DNA from: CAWGGS01 sp963822095
GTDB lineage: Bacteria > Desulfobacterota > Desulfobulbia > Desulfobulbales > Desulfocapsaceae
Assembly: GCA_963822095.1 (NCBI GenBank)
Contig: CAWGGS010000015.1
Span: 85,892-149,891, forward strand
DNA: 64,000 nt
Direction: 5' to 3'
The notes under the pieces are model-generated. The model worked only from the letters and a program-made list of their open reading frames with translations. It searched no databases and was not told the origin of the DNA. Each line of letters starts with the position of its first letter. Within the stretch, counting starts at the first letter, position 1. A program made the position numbers and the translations under genes. Below are positions 50,323-60,013 of the stretch, piece after piece.

Positions 50323-52356
50323 ATGCGATTTAGAAACCTCTATTCGCCACAAACTCTGCGAGGGCAGTTCTCTTTGGCCCTGCTTGCTTTGGCTCTTTTA
50401 ATCCTGGCTGCCGGTCTGACTGCTGTTAATGCCTTGCGGAGTTCAGCTGAGATTTCCCGGCAACTTGCCGAGGAACGTTTGGAATACTTCCAGGAGGCTC
50501 AAGATCTGGTTCAGAATACGCTGCTGATAGAGCGTGAATCATATCGCATGTTGACGGTTGATTCCCAGGACGATATGCAGAGGAGTTACTCGAAGATCAT
50601 CAAAGAATTGGCCTCCCTTGACTCCCTCGTGGTCCGTCTAAGTCAAGCTCATACCGATATTTCCGTCCTAACCTTGCACCAAGCAAGTCAATTGTTTCGA
50701 AATACAGCTCATATTGTTGCCAGTCTGCGTGAACAAATCCTCGAAAAAGGTGTGAGCGGTGATGATCTGAAAACCTTACACAGGTTTCAAGAACAATTGG
50801 CACAGCAGGTTACTGTCATGACATCAGCAGCAGGAAAATTATCCGACGACCTTACCCGCGATTATCGTGAGAGAATCGGAAATTTGGCAACAACTTCCAA
50901 GCTGAACCAAAAACTGGTGCTGGGGCTTGTTGCAATTAGTCTATTTTTGGCTTTGTTGATATCCCACTACTTTTTAGGGCGCCATGTTATGGAACGACTT
51001 CAGCAGGTAAGTCGCTATCTGCGGACTACCAGTACACAAACTGAACACATCCACGTTCCGGTACAAGGCCATGATGAGATAGGCTCTATGGCGAGAGCCG
51101 TGGAAAAGTTTTTAGAAGACCGACGACAACTTTTCGCAGCCCAGCTTTCATTGCGGCAAAATGAAGAGATGATGCAAGCCATAACAGAATCAGTACAGAG
51201 TTCAGTATTACTCGTTGACGAAGACGATCGTATTCAGTTTGTAAATCCTGCAACTGAAGCCCTTTTCGGTTACCATCCTGAAGAAATGATCGGACACAGA
51301 TTGCATGGGACCATTTTTCCTGAACATCTTCAACAAAATACGCAGGCAGGCTTGTCTTCTTTCCGTGGCACTGGAGGAAATCCGGTAGTAACAAAACCTG
51401 TGGAATTATCTGCATTACATAAGAATGGCACAGAATTGATGGTTCTGCTCAATGTGGGCTGCGTATATAAAAACGATCATTGGTGGGCAGTAGTATCAAT
51501 CATTGATATTACGGAACGTCTGGCAGCAGAAGCAGAGCTTAAGAGAGCACAAGAGACCAGGAACGTTGAACTGCAGGAGAGCCAAGGTGCTCTGATGAAC
51601 ATCGTGGAAGATCTGAATGAAAAGACGACTGAATTGGAACAGGCCAACACCAAGCTCAAAGAGCTTGACCGGCTCAAGTCCATGTTCATTGCCTCTATGA
51701 GCCATGAGTTGAGGACGCCCCTCAATTCCATCATCGGGTTTTCGAGCATAACCTTGAACGAGTGGACCGGTCCACTGAACCCCGAGCAGAAAGAAAATAT
51801 CGCGGCGATGCTCCGTTCGGGCAAGCATCTGTTATCTCTGATCAACGATGTCATTGACGTCTCGAAGATCGAAACGGGCAAGATCGAATCAATCGTCGAG
51901 GAATTCGACGTCCAAGAGATGGTATCAGAAGCAGTTGAGACGATGAGAGGAGACATTGAAAAGAAAGGGTTGGAACTGACAGTCCGGGCATGCCGGTATG
52001 TCCTTCATACGGATAGACGCAGGCTCCTACAGTGTCTGTTGAATCTGCTGAGCAATGCCGTAAAATTTACGAATCAAGGTTCCATCAGCATCTATGCGGA
52101 ACCTTCAGCGGACGGATCGACGCTGGACATTGTAGTCGAGGACACAGGGATGGGTATCAGCGAGAAGGATCTCGGGAAATTATTCTCGCCGTTTGTCCGT
52201 CTCTATAAATCTGGCGAAAGTGTTATCCCAGGCACTGGACTTGGCCTGTATCTTACTAAGAAACTTCTTCGGGAAATCCTGAAGGGTGATATACGTGTTA
52301 CAAGCACCACTGGTGCAGGCAGTCGATTCACCATTTATGTGCCTACAGATGTATAA
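50323..52356 (+). CDS. TorS-like membrane histidine kinase (helical sensor-HAMP-PAS)
   Basis: A 677-residue kinase. TM1 (about 17-37) and TM2 (about 203-222) flank a long helical periplasmic region rich in heptads, as in TorS sensors. Then come HAMP (about 223-275), PAS (about 285-400), a coil, HisKA with H461 in SHELRTP and a HATPase (NAVKFT, EDTGMGI, GTGLGLYLTKKL). The periplasmic helices would bind the substrate-binding protein encoded 12 bp upstream. The transmitter is a diverged relative of the two near-identical modules at 46483 and 55530. No receiver is fused, so an external receiver is required. The start ATG lacks a strong ribosome site and may rely on coupling. Confidence 0.92.
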   Translation: MRFRNLYSPQTLRGQFSLALLALALLILAAGLTAVNALRSSAEISRQLAEERLEYFQEAQDLVQNTLLIERESYRMLTVDSQDDMQRSYSKIIKELASLDSLVVRLSQAHTDISVLTLHQASQLFRNTAHIVASLREQILEKGVSGDDLKTLHRFQEQLAQQVTVMTSAAGKLSDDLTRDYRERIGNLATTSKLNQKLVLGLVAISLFLALLISHYFLGRHVMERLQQVSRYLRTTSTQTEHIHVPVQGHDEIGSMARAVEKFLEDRRQLFAAQLSLRQNEEMMQAITESVQSSVLLVDEDDRIQFVNPATEALFGYHPEEMIGHRLHGTIFPEHLQQNTQAGLSSFRGTGGNPVVTKPVELSALHKNGTELMVLLNVGCVYKNDHWWAVVSIIDITERLAAEAELKRAQETRNVELQESQGALMNIVEDLNEKTTELEQANTKLKELDRLKSMFIASMSHELRTPLNSIIGFSSITLNEWTGPLNPEQKENIAAMLRSGKHLLSLINDVIDVSKIETGKIESIVEEFDVQEMVSEAVETMRGDIEKKGLELTVRACRYVLHTDRRRLLQCLLNLLSNAVKFTNQGSISIYAEPSADGSTLDIVVEDTGMGISEKDLGKLFSPFVRLYKSGESVIPGTGLGLYLTKKLLREILKGDIRVTSTTGAGSRFTIYVPTDV

Positions 52357-52561
52357 CGGGTGGGCCAATATGCACTGCATTATCGTCCAACAGGACGGCA
52401 TGATTTGGGCACAAACCGAAGCCGACGGGGATGTGAGATATTGTTTAAAATTACGCAGACTAAGGTTGAAATATCGGAAGATAAATCTTTGAGCAGGATG
52501 CAGATTTTGGTCAGCCCGTCGGTCCGATTAATAACCTGCAGATCAAAAAAGGAGACCCGTT

Positions 52562-53224
52562 ATGAACGACCGGAGTCAAGAAATAGGCAAGCAGCTTACA
52601 AATGAGACCTTTCCGGATTGTCATCATGTATGTCTGATCTATGGCAGCGAGGAACAGCGTCGAAAAACCGTTTCTGAATTCTTGGCCATCGGACTTAACC
52701 GGGGAGAATTGGTGCGCTATTTCGCAGACACTACTTCGGCTCAAGAGATTCATGCATGGCTCCTGGATATTGGAGTAGAAAATACCCAGGCCAAGGAAGA
52801 TGGCACCTTCGGTATCACCAAAGCCGAAAACGCCTACTACCCCAGTGGACGATTCCAACCACGGGAAGTGATCGAGAATATGGAATCTCGCTTCGCCATG
52901 GCGAGGAAAGCGGGTTATCGTGGTTCGCGCGCCTGCGGCGAGATGAGCTGGGTGTTTCGCAACATTCCCGGCTCTGAGCGTTTTCTGGAATATGAAGTTC
53001 TAATCAATATGATCACCGAGACTTTTCCTTATGTCGGGATGTGCCAATATGATGCTCGGCTTTTTGACGGTGCTACATTGTTCAAAGTACTTCAGGTGCA
53101 TCCTTTCATGATCGCTCAGGGGCAAATTGTCCGGAATCCCTTTTACATCAAACCGGAGGAATTCCTGGAAAAGCTAAAAATAAATAGAGAAAGTAATGAG
53201 TGCGGCGGATCATCTACAGAATAA
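52562..53224 (+). CDS. MEDS-domain sensory protein (DcmR-like)
   Basis: A 220-residue soluble protein that is almost entirely one MEDS domain: HHVCLIYGSEEQRRKTVSEFLAIGLNRGELVRYFAD, AENAYYPSGRFQP, RGSRACGEMSWVFRNIPG, MCQYDARLFDG, and LQVHPFMIAQGQIVRNPFYI. The MEDS fold is a RecA/KaiC-related sensory domain found in methanogens and in DcmR, usually attached to kinases or regulators. Here it is a separate gene that overlaps the next kinase by 29 bp. GGAGACCCGTT precedes the ATG. It probably supplies a signal input to that kinase, although the ligand is not known. Confidence 0.88.
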   Translation: MNDRSQEIGKQLTNETFPDCHHVCLIYGSEEQRRKTVSEFLAIGLNRGELVRYFADTTSAQEIHAWLLDIGVENTQAKEDGTFGITKAENAYYPSGRFQPREVIENMESRFAMARKAGYRGSRACGEMSWVFRNIPGSERFLEYEVLINMITETFPYVGMCQYDARLFDGATLFKVLQVHPFMIAQGQIVRNPFYIKPEEFLEKLKINRESNECGGSSTE

Positions 53225-55970
53225 TCCTGACCAGGAATGGCAGAGTGCGGATCCCCGAATCCTGGGACAGATCCTGGCAGCACAAAATGTCATGTTTGCT
53301 CTGCCGGATACCAGTCGTATTGCTGAATTCTATGCCCAGACCCTGGTTGCAATCCCCGGGATCACTGCCTGTCGAGTCTGTCTGGGACGCAATTCGGTCC
53401 AGGCCGGTGAAATGGCATGCGGTGTCTGTTCGGCATGCAAAACGCTGCACAACCTGGCCAGGGAAAACTACAAGTTGAATCCGATCTCCTCGGCTTTCAT
53501 GTGCAAACTGGCTGATCAGTCTGGCATGAGCGTCATCGCCATCGAATCCTTTCAGCATCGTTTTGGTTTAATTGTCCTCCAGATCGATCAGGCTGCCCCA
53601 GGTGAGCTGTATCAGCCTTTTATCAGCAATCTGTCCAACTTTGTTGCGCTTGTGCTTGAAAATCACTGGCAGAAGGAACTACTGCAAAAGGCAAATGACG
53701 ATTTGGAGTACAATGTGGCCGTGCGGACTGAAGAACTCCATGCCGCCAATGCGCAACTGCAACGAGAGCTTGTCGAACGCAAACAGGCTGAGGCTGCCCT
53801 GCGGCAAAGTGAAACACTGCTCAATGCCACGCAGCGGCAGGCCAAAATCGGCGGGTGGGAATGGGCTTCTGGACAACAGACCACCTTCTGGACCGAAGAA
53901 ACCTACGGCATTCACGGCTTCGAGCCGCAGACGTTCGTGCCGGGGGCATCCGAAGTCATGGACCGCAGCCTGTCCTGTTATGATCCGGCTGATCGTCCCG
54001 TCATTTTGGCGGCATTTCAGCGTTGTGTACAACAGGGGGAGGGCTACGATCTGGAGGTCCCGTTCACCTCCGCCGATGGCTGCCGGAAATGGATTCGAAC
54101 CACCGGTACAGCAGTGCGTGAAGCCGGTCGGATTATCAAGGTCGTTGGCACCATCATGGACATCACCGAGCGCAAACGTGCTGACGCTGAACGACAGGCC
54201 CTGTTACAGTTTTTCGAGGGCATGGACAAAGTTAACCGGGCCATCCAGGAAAACAACGACGTGGAGCAAATGATGTGCGATGTGCTCGATGTAGTGCTGT
54301 CGATCCTCGATTGCGACCGGGCCTTTCTCGCCTACCCCTGCGACCCCGACGCAGACGCATGGCACGTGCCCATGGAACGGAATAAGCCGGAATATCCCGG
54401 CATCCGGGAGCTGGGCATTGAGATGCCGATGGACCCGGAAGTTGCCCAGACACTTAGCATTCTGTTGGCAGCAGACGGTCCGGTGAAGTTCGGACCGGAA
54501 ACCGAGTATACGCTGTCTGATGATGTGTCGGAACGCTTTGGCTTTAAGTGTTTCATGTCCATGGCAATATATCCAAAGATCGGCAAGCCCTGGCAATTTG
54601 GGATCCATCATTGCTCATATGCCAGGGAATGGACCTCCGAGGAAGAAAGATTTTTGAAAGCGACTGGCAGGCGTCTGGCTGATGCCCTGACCAGTCTTTT
54701 GATGTATCGCAACCTGCAGGAGAGCGAGAAACGCTATCGCATGGTTTTCGAGAACTCGCCTGTCTCTATCTGGGAGGAGGATTTCTCCGCAGTACAGGCC
54801 CTTTTCGATGACTTGAAAATGCATGGGGTTGCTGACATTGAAAGCTACTTTGACCGGCATCCTGAAACGGTTCTCCATTACGCTGAGCGTGCAAGAATTG
54901 TCGATGTAAACCGGGCCGCTCTCGAACTGCATGGAGCACGAAACAAGGAAGACCTGCTGACCGGGCTGGTCAACACCTTTACCCCCGAGTCGTTTGCGGC
55001 TTTCCAGCAAGGACTGATCTGCCTGTGGAACGGCGGGACCGAGATGGTCAAAGACGCTGTGGTCAAGACACTCCAGGGCCAGCCCCGGGAGGTGACCGTC
55101 TATTTTTCCGTGTGCTCCGGTTACGAGGAGACGCTCTCCAAGGTCATCGTTTCGATTGTCGACATTACCGAGCGCAAGCGGGTCGAAGCGGAACTCATGA
55201 AACTCAATGATGAACTGGAACAACGGGTAGCCGAACGTACCGAGGAACTGACGGCTGCCAACGCCAAATTACTGGAACTGGACCGACTCAAATCCATGTT
55301 CATTGCCTCGATGAGCCATGAGTTGAGGACGCCCCTTAACTCCATCATCGGGTTTTCGAGCATCATGTTGAACGAGTGGAGCGGTTCGCTGAATGCTGAG
55401 CAGAAGGAAAATATCACTGTGGTGCTCCGTTCAGGAAAGTATCTGTTAGCCCTGATTAACGATGTCATCGACGTCTCGAAGATCGAAACAGGCAAGATCG
55501 AAGCGATTGCCGAGGACTTTGAGGTCTTTGATGTAGTGATGGAGGCGGTGGAGATATTTAAAAAGGAGATTGAACAGAAAGGGGTGGAGCTGACGATCCG
55601 GGCCTGCCGGCAGGTCTTGCATGCGGACAGGCGCAGGCTCCTGCAGTGTCTGTTGAATCTGTTGAGCAATGCCGTAAAATTTACGAATCAAGGTTCCATT
55701 AGCGTCTATGCGGAACATTCAGTGGATGGATCGATGCTGAACATTGCAGTCGAAGACACCGGCATTGGTATCGGAAGAGACAATCTCGACAGGTTATTCT
55801 CTCCGTTTGTTCGTTTCCATAAACCCGGCGAGAGTATTATCCCGGGCACAGGGCTCGGTCTGTATCTCACCAAGAAACTTCTTCGGGAAATCCTGAAGGG
55901 TGATATACTTGTCACTAGCACCTCTGGTGCAGGCAGCCGATTCACCATGTGCGTTCCTATAGGCGTATAA
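53196..55970 (+). CDS. Soluble PAS/GAF histidine kinase
   Basis: A 924-residue protein with no transmembrane helix. An N-terminal GAF-like domain (about 20-155) carries a CRVCLGRNSVQAGEMACGVCSAC cysteine pattern that could bind metal or heme. Then come a coil, PAS (about 208-325), GAF (about 335-505), a PAS-like domain (about 515-660), a HisKA with H708 in SHELRTP, and a HATPase. The start lies inside the MEDS gene (29-bp overlap), so the two are coupled. The last 443 bp are nearly identical to those of the CHASE8 kinase. A single-domain receiver follows 11 bp later and is its probable partner. Confidence 0.93.
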   Translation: MSAADHLQNNPDQEWQSADPRILGQILAAQNVMFALPDTSRIAEFYAQTLVAIPGITACRVCLGRNSVQAGEMACGVCSACKTLHNLARENYKLNPISSAFMCKLADQSGMSVIAIESFQHRFGLIVLQIDQAAPGELYQPFISNLSNFVALVLENHWQKELLQKANDDLEYNVAVRTEELHAANAQLQRELVERKQAEAALRQSETLLNATQRQAKIGGWEWASGQQTTFWTEETYGIHGFEPQTFVPGASEVMDRSLSCYDPADRPVILAAFQRCVQQGEGYDLEVPFTSADGCRKWIRTTGTAVREAGRIIKVVGTIMDITERKRADAERQALLQFFEGMDKVNRAIQENNDVEQMMCDVLDVVLSILDCDRAFLAYPCDPDADAWHVPMERNKPEYPGIRELGIEMPMDPEVAQTLSILLAADGPVKFGPETEYTLSDDVSERFGFKCFMSMAIYPKIGKPWQFGIHHCSYAREWTSEEERFLKATGRRLADALTSLLMYRNLQESEKRYRMVFENSPVSIWEEDFSAVQALFDDLKMHGVADIESYFDRHPETVLHYAERARIVDVNRAALELHGARNKEDLLTGLVNTFTPESFAAFQQGLICLWNGGTEMVKDAVVKTLQGQPREVTVYFSVCSGYEETLSKVIVSIVDITERKRVEAELMKLNDELEQRVAERTEELTAANAKLLELDRLKSMFIASMSHELRTPLNSIIGFSSIMLNEWSGSLNAEQKENITVVLRSGKYLLALINDVIDVSKIETGKIEAIAEDFEVFDVVMEAVEIFKKEIEQKGVELTIRACRQVLHADRRRLLQCLLNLLSNAVKFTNQGSISVYAEHSVDGSMLNIAVEDTGIGIGRDNLDRLFSPFVRFHKPGESIIPGTGLGLYLTKKLLREILKGDILVTSTSGAGSRFTMCVPIGV

Positions 55971-55972
55971 CG
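55530..55972 (+). repeat. Kinase transmitter repeat, copy 2
   Basis: This is the second copy of the 443-bp segment at 46483-46925. The five differences (C/T at third positions) leave the protein unchanged. The receiver gene immediately after this copy is absent after copy 1, although the sequence before the following receiver-kinase start (TTGGAG-ACGAG, GGAGAAAA) is shared. Confidence 0.93.
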
Positions 55973-55981
55973 GAGGGACCA

Positions 55982-56353
55982 ATGCGAACCGTACTCGTTA
56001 TTGAAGACAACAAAGACAACTTGAAGATCATTACCTATGCCCTTCAGCGGGCCGGATATACGGTGATCGCCGCAGAATCAGGTGAGGAAGGCTTCGGACT
56101 GGCTCTGAAGGAAAAGCCGCTTTTTATCCTGATGGATATCAATCTTCCCGGAATGGATGGTCTGGAGACCACGAAAAACATACGCTTATCGGAAGCCGAC
56201 GGCAACATCCCGATCATCGCCATCACCTCCTATGCCATGAGCGGCGACCGGGAGCGAATCCTTGCTGCGGGCTGCAACGGGTATATCGAAAAACCGATCG
56301 ACCCGATAACCATCGTGGAGCAGATTCATATGATTCTTGAAAAAATATCATAA
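55982..56353 (+). CDS. Single-domain response regulator (CheY-like receiver)
   Basis: A 123-residue receiver with D52 in ILMDINLPGMDG, acidic pocket E8/D9 and K in IEKPIDP. ATG 55982 follows CGGAGGGACC; the frame is open upstream to 55949, but that would lie within the kinase gene. It is a close paralogue of the receiver at 41103-41474. It sits between a histidine kinase and a receiver-kinase and may shuttle phosphate between them. No output domain is present. Confidence 0.95.
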   Translation: MRTVLVIEDNKDNLKIITYALQRAGYTVIAAESGEEGFGLALKEKPLFILMDINLPGMDGLETTKNIRLSEADGNIPIIAITSYAMSGDRERILAAGCNGYIEKPIDPITIVEQIHMILEKIS

Positions 56354-56429
56354 TGAAGCAGGCACTGCTGCCCTTGACGGAGTAGGATCTTGGAGTACGA
56401 GTGGATAGAGTGAGTATGGAGAAAACCAT

Positions 56430-58100
56430 ATGAGAATACTTATAGTTGACGATCTGTATGACGCCAGACAAGTACTTCGTTATATGGTGGAAAACAACGG
56501 ACATGAGGCGATCGAGGCTGCGAACGGGTTCGACGCTCTCACAATTGCGAAAAGCTCCCCGCCGGATTTGATTATTTCGGATGCCCTCATGCCCATGATG
56601 GATGGGTTCCAGTGCTTGCGAGCGATCAAATGTGAACCGGAGCTTTGTGCAATACCGTTTGTCCTGTATTCCTCTGCGTACAAGGAAGATCAGGATATCC
56701 GGCTGGCAATGTCGCTTGGCGCCAACGCCTACCTCTTCAAGCCCATGGAACCCGCTGAATTATGGGAAGAAATCGAAGACATCCTGGAAAAGTCAAAACA
56801 TAACGTTCAATATCCAACCGAACTCATCAAGGAAGACGCTGAATATTTAAAACGATACAGTGAGGTGGTGGCAACCAAGCTCGAGGAAAAAGTTCTAGAG
56901 CTGGAAAAGACCCTGGCGGAGCGCAAGCAAGCTGAGGAACGGCTATACGAAAGCAAGGCTACACTGACCACGGTTTTTGACGGTATGTCGGATCCTCTCA
57001 TTATGCTGGATGCTGGTCTGCGGATCAAGAGGATCAACAAGGCGGCCAAGGATTACTATGGCGTGACCAGTTATCGGGAGGCAGCCGGTAAATTTTGTTA
57101 TGAGGCTTTCAAGGGGAGGGCGAGCCCATGTGACTCGTGTGAGCGTCCCTTTTCAATTTTGCATGGTTTTTCCGGATCCTATGAACGTAGTGGAGGGATG
57201 GACGGGAACAGGCTCGAACAGGTGTTCGTTGATATCGTCAGGGATGATGTCGGATTGCCAACGGCCTCTATTATCCGGATATCCGACATCACCCGGGCAA
57301 GGATGATAAACAGGCAGCTTATTCAGAGCGAAAAGCTTGCCTCTCTCGGCCTATTGATGGCCGGAATCGCCCACGAAATAAATAATCCTAATAATTTTAT
57401 TTACTTCAACGCTCCCATCATGCGTTCATATTTCCAATTCCTGTTACCCTTCGCTGATGAACATGTTGCGCAACACCCAGACTTGAAGGTCTTTGGCAGG
57501 TCCTATCCCGCTTTCCGGAAAGATTGCTTCGAGTTGCTTGATAATATTGAGTATGGCTCGACCAGAATCAACCAGATTGTCGGAAATCTGCGAGAATTCG
57601 TGCGGGAACGTGGACAGGGAGAAATGCGCCCAATTGACCTGAAGCAGGTCGTGGAAAAGACCGTATCCATCTGTATGGGGAGGCTCAAAAAGCAGGTGAA
57701 GAAGTTTGAGGTAATCCTTCCTGAAGGGCCACTGAACTTGTTCTCTGACCCCTTGGCGATTGAACAGGTAGTGGTCAACCTTCTGGTGAATGCCGCCCAG
57801 GCTATGGATAAGGAAGATTCGTTGGTAAAATTGACAATAATCTGGCCGGATGCTGCAGTTGGAAATGTGGTTGTGGAGGTGAGTGATAACGGCTGCGGCA
57901 TGGATGATGAAATCCGTAAAAGGATTTTTGACCCCTTTTTCACCACCAAAGCCGCTGGAGTCGGCACCGGTTTAGGTCTGTCGATCAGCCATCGGTTGGT
58001 CACCGAACTCGGGGGGATGATCGAGGTGGAAAGTGAACCCGGCAAAGGTAGCATTTTTCGGGTGATTTTACCGATGAAGTCTTCTGAAATCTTAGACTGA
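56430..58100 (+). CDS. Receiver-PAS-histidine kinase
   Basis: A 556-residue cytoplasmic protein: receiver (D51 in IISDALMPMMDG), coil (EYLKRYSEVVATKLEEKVLELEKT), a PAS domain (about 175-290) with CDSC, and an atypical HisKA with H315 in AGIAHEINNP. The HATPase follows (LLVNAAQAM, DNGCGMDDE, GTGLGLSISHRL). It is an NtrB-like transmitter that would phosphorylate the sigma54 activator encoded 17 bp downstream. The receiver and coil closely match the genes at 47008 and 63372. GGAGAAAACCAT precedes the ATG. Confidence 0.94.
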   Translation: MRILIVDDLYDARQVLRYMVENNGHEAIEAANGFDALTIAKSSPPDLIISDALMPMMDGFQCLRAIKCEPELCAIPFVLYSSAYKEDQDIRLAMSLGANAYLFKPMEPAELWEEIEDILEKSKHNVQYPTELIKEDAEYLKRYSEVVATKLEEKVLELEKTLAERKQAEERLYESKATLTTVFDGMSDPLIMLDAGLRIKRINKAAKDYYGVTSYREAAGKFCYEAFKGRASPCDSCERPFSILHGFSGSYERSGGMDGNRLEQVFVDIVRDDVGLPTASIIRISDITRARMINRQLIQSEKLASLGLLMAGIAHEINNPNNFIYFNAPIMRSYFQFLLPFADEHVAQHPDLKVFGRSYPAFRKDCFELLDNIEYGSTRINQIVGNLREFVRERGQGEMRPIDLKQVVEKTVSICMGRLKKQVKKFEVILPEGPLNLFSDPLAIEQVVVNLLVNAAQAMDKEDSLVKLTIIWPDAAVGNVVVEVSDNGCGMDDEIRKRIFDPFFTTKAAGVGTGLGLSISHRLVTELGGMIEVESEPGKGSIFRVILPMKSSEILD

Positions 58101-58117
58101 AAGGGCCGAGAAATCGC

Positions 58118-59491
58118 ATGTTATGCAATATTTTGATGGTGGATGACGAGCACGTTTTTTTAAAAAGTCTTGAACGGGGATTACTCCTCAGCGGATTTAG
58201 AAATATACATGCTGAAAATGATCCCCAGAAGGCTGCGGTCCTCGTAGAGCGGGGAGAACCGGTGGATATTGCCCTGATTGATATCACTATGCCTGGCATG
58301 TCCGGCGTCGAACTGCTGGAGCGAATCAGGCGCAGCAGTCCCACTACCGAATGTATTATGGTAACCGCGGCCGACGAGGCCAGTCTGGCCGTGAGCTGTT
58401 TAAAAAAAGGTGCCTTCGACTACCTGATCAAGCCCCTCCAAATGGAAGAGCTACTGGTGGTCATCATGAAGGCATTGGAGAGAAAAAATCTTCTGGAAAT
58501 TCACAGAATAGGCAAGCTAGAGGCATATCCTGCACTTGCCAATCCGGCAGCGTTTGCGACCATTGTCACCCAGTCGGAAAAGATGATCAGGGTTATGAGG
58601 GAAGCAGAGCTTCATGCTGCGAGCAAAGTTTCCATTTTGATAACCGGAGAAACCGGTACCGGCAAGGAGCTTCTGGCTCAAGCCATTCATAAGGCCAGTT
58701 CCAGAGCCGATGGTATCTTTACCCCGATTAACATGTCAGCTTTGAATGAATCGTTGTTTGATGCAGAGTTCTATGGTCACTCTAAAGGCGCTTTTACCGG
58801 TGCTGCCCATGACAGAAAAGGCTATCTGGAGACCACCTCCGGAGGGACCCTGTTTCTGGACGAGATAGGCAGCCTGCCTCTCGAGTTGCAGGGAAAGCTC
58901 CTTCGGGTACTCCAGGAAGGAGAATACTTCAAGCTGGGTACCAGCAGGCCACAGGGGGCAGATGTTCGTTTTATCGCCGCCACCAATGCCGAACTTGGTG
59001 CCTTGCAGAGTCAGGGGCTCTTTCGTAAAGATCTCTTCTACCGTCTGTGTGGTGCTTGGCTGCATTTGCCGTCTTTGCGAGAACGGCAGGAGGATTTGGA
59101 TGTTTTAGTGGAAAAGTTTTTAGGGGATCATCGGGGCGAACACCGCAAAAACAACATCGAAGGACCGGCTTTGACCTTGTTGAAAGCATATGACTATCCC
59201 GGAAACATCAGGGAGCTAAAATCGGTTATTCAGTATGCCGCAAATCTGGCACAGGAAAAGCCGATTACGGTCCATCACCTTCCCCCCTATCTAACGGCGG
59301 CGGTATCTGCGATACCAACGCCTGCTAGACGAACTGCCGACGACAGCATAGTGCCGCTTGCTACTATCGAAAAAGAGCACATCATCAAAGCATACCAGCT
59401 TACCGATGGAAACAAATTGCAGACCGCACGCTTGTTGGAAATCAGTCCGAACACACTGCGACACAAACTCCGGTCATATGGAATAGAGTAG
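58118..59491 (+). CDS. NtrC-family sigma54-dependent response regulator
   Basis: A 457-residue activator. Receiver (about 3-120, D55 in ALIDITMPGMSG), AAA+ domain (about 150-385) with Walker A GETGTGKE (177-184), the sigma54-contact loop GAFTGA (224-229) and Walker B-type LFLDEIGSL, and a Fis-type HTH at the C-terminus (NKLQTARLLEISPNTLRHKLRSYGIE). When phosphorylated it would open sigma54 promoters. It is the DNA-binding output of the kinase genes just upstream. The spacing of 17 bp and the shared strand indicate an operon. Targets are unknown. Confidence 0.96.
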   Translation: MLCNILMVDDEHVFLKSLERGLLLSGFRNIHAENDPQKAAVLVERGEPVDIALIDITMPGMSGVELLERIRRSSPTTECIMVTAADEASLAVSCLKKGAFDYLIKPLQMEELLVVIMKALERKNLLEIHRIGKLEAYPALANPAAFATIVTQSEKMIRVMREAELHAASKVSILITGETGTGKELLAQAIHKASSRADGIFTPINMSALNESLFDAEFYGHSKGAFTGAAHDRKGYLETTSGGTLFLDEIGSLPLELQGKLLRVLQEGEYFKLGTSRPQGADVRFIAATNAELGALQSQGLFRKDLFYRLCGAWLHLPSLRERQEDLDVLVEKFLGDHRGEHRKNNIEGPALTLLKAYDYPGNIRELKSVIQYAANLAQEKPITVHHLPPYLTAAVSAIPTPARRTADDSIVPLATIEKEHIIKAYQLTDGNKLQTARLLEISPNTLRHKLRSYGIE

Positions 59492-59610
59492 GTCTGCAGA
59501 AAATGATCACCTGGTCAAAAACTGCATGCCACCCGGTCTGCACGTAGGGAGTGGATCCTCTCCCTAATCTGCTCAAAAGTTGACGCCCCCTTCTTAGCAA
59601 CCTCTGCTTA
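59490..59610. repeat. Diverged intergenic repeat, copy 1
   Basis: The sequence from the stop of the sigma54 activator resembles 61578-61705. Shared blocks are AGGTCTGCA, AAAAACTGCAT, CTACCC/CCACCC, and, about 60 bases on, CTGCTCAAAAGTTGAC versus CTGTTCTAAAATTGAC. Both copies lie just after plus-strand signalling genes. It could be a decayed insertion-element end or an intergenic repeat family. I cannot tell which. Confidence 0.4.
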
Positions 59611-60013
59611 TTATGGCCACGTACGTCTTTAGTCTTAGATGATAAGGCAACGTAATTCTCTATCAACGAGCCTATTGCAACATGGTCTTCTCGGAGTCTC
59701 GCAGGCTCGCTTACCGGCCCGAACTTCGCGTTATGCTCGAAATTTTATTCTCGGAATATTATGCATATGCCTATGGTTAAATTTCTGCATGTCTTGATTT
59801 TGAAAAAAAATCCTCATCTTGTAAGAGGCCCAAGTATCAGAATTTTTCTGCTTCTCATCCAATTGGTTTTAATTTTGCAATATCTGGACTGACATGGCAA
59901 TGAACTACAGGGAAAACAGTTACTCTGATTATATCACACAACGTTATGTACTAGGAAACAGTTTGGTAACTTACTGTGATGTATGGAACATATGACATTT
60001 AAGGAGACTGGTG
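59611..60013. other. Intergenic region, nothing identified
   Basis: AT-rich, about 400 bases, with no supported gene. It should contain the promoter of the small gene at 60014, but no clear -35/-10 pair stands out. Confidence 0.4.

Noticed and set aside
59546..59565. Hairpin AGGGAG/CTCCCT after the sigma54 activator as a terminator
   Set aside because: Only six base pairs, with no T-run on either strand.
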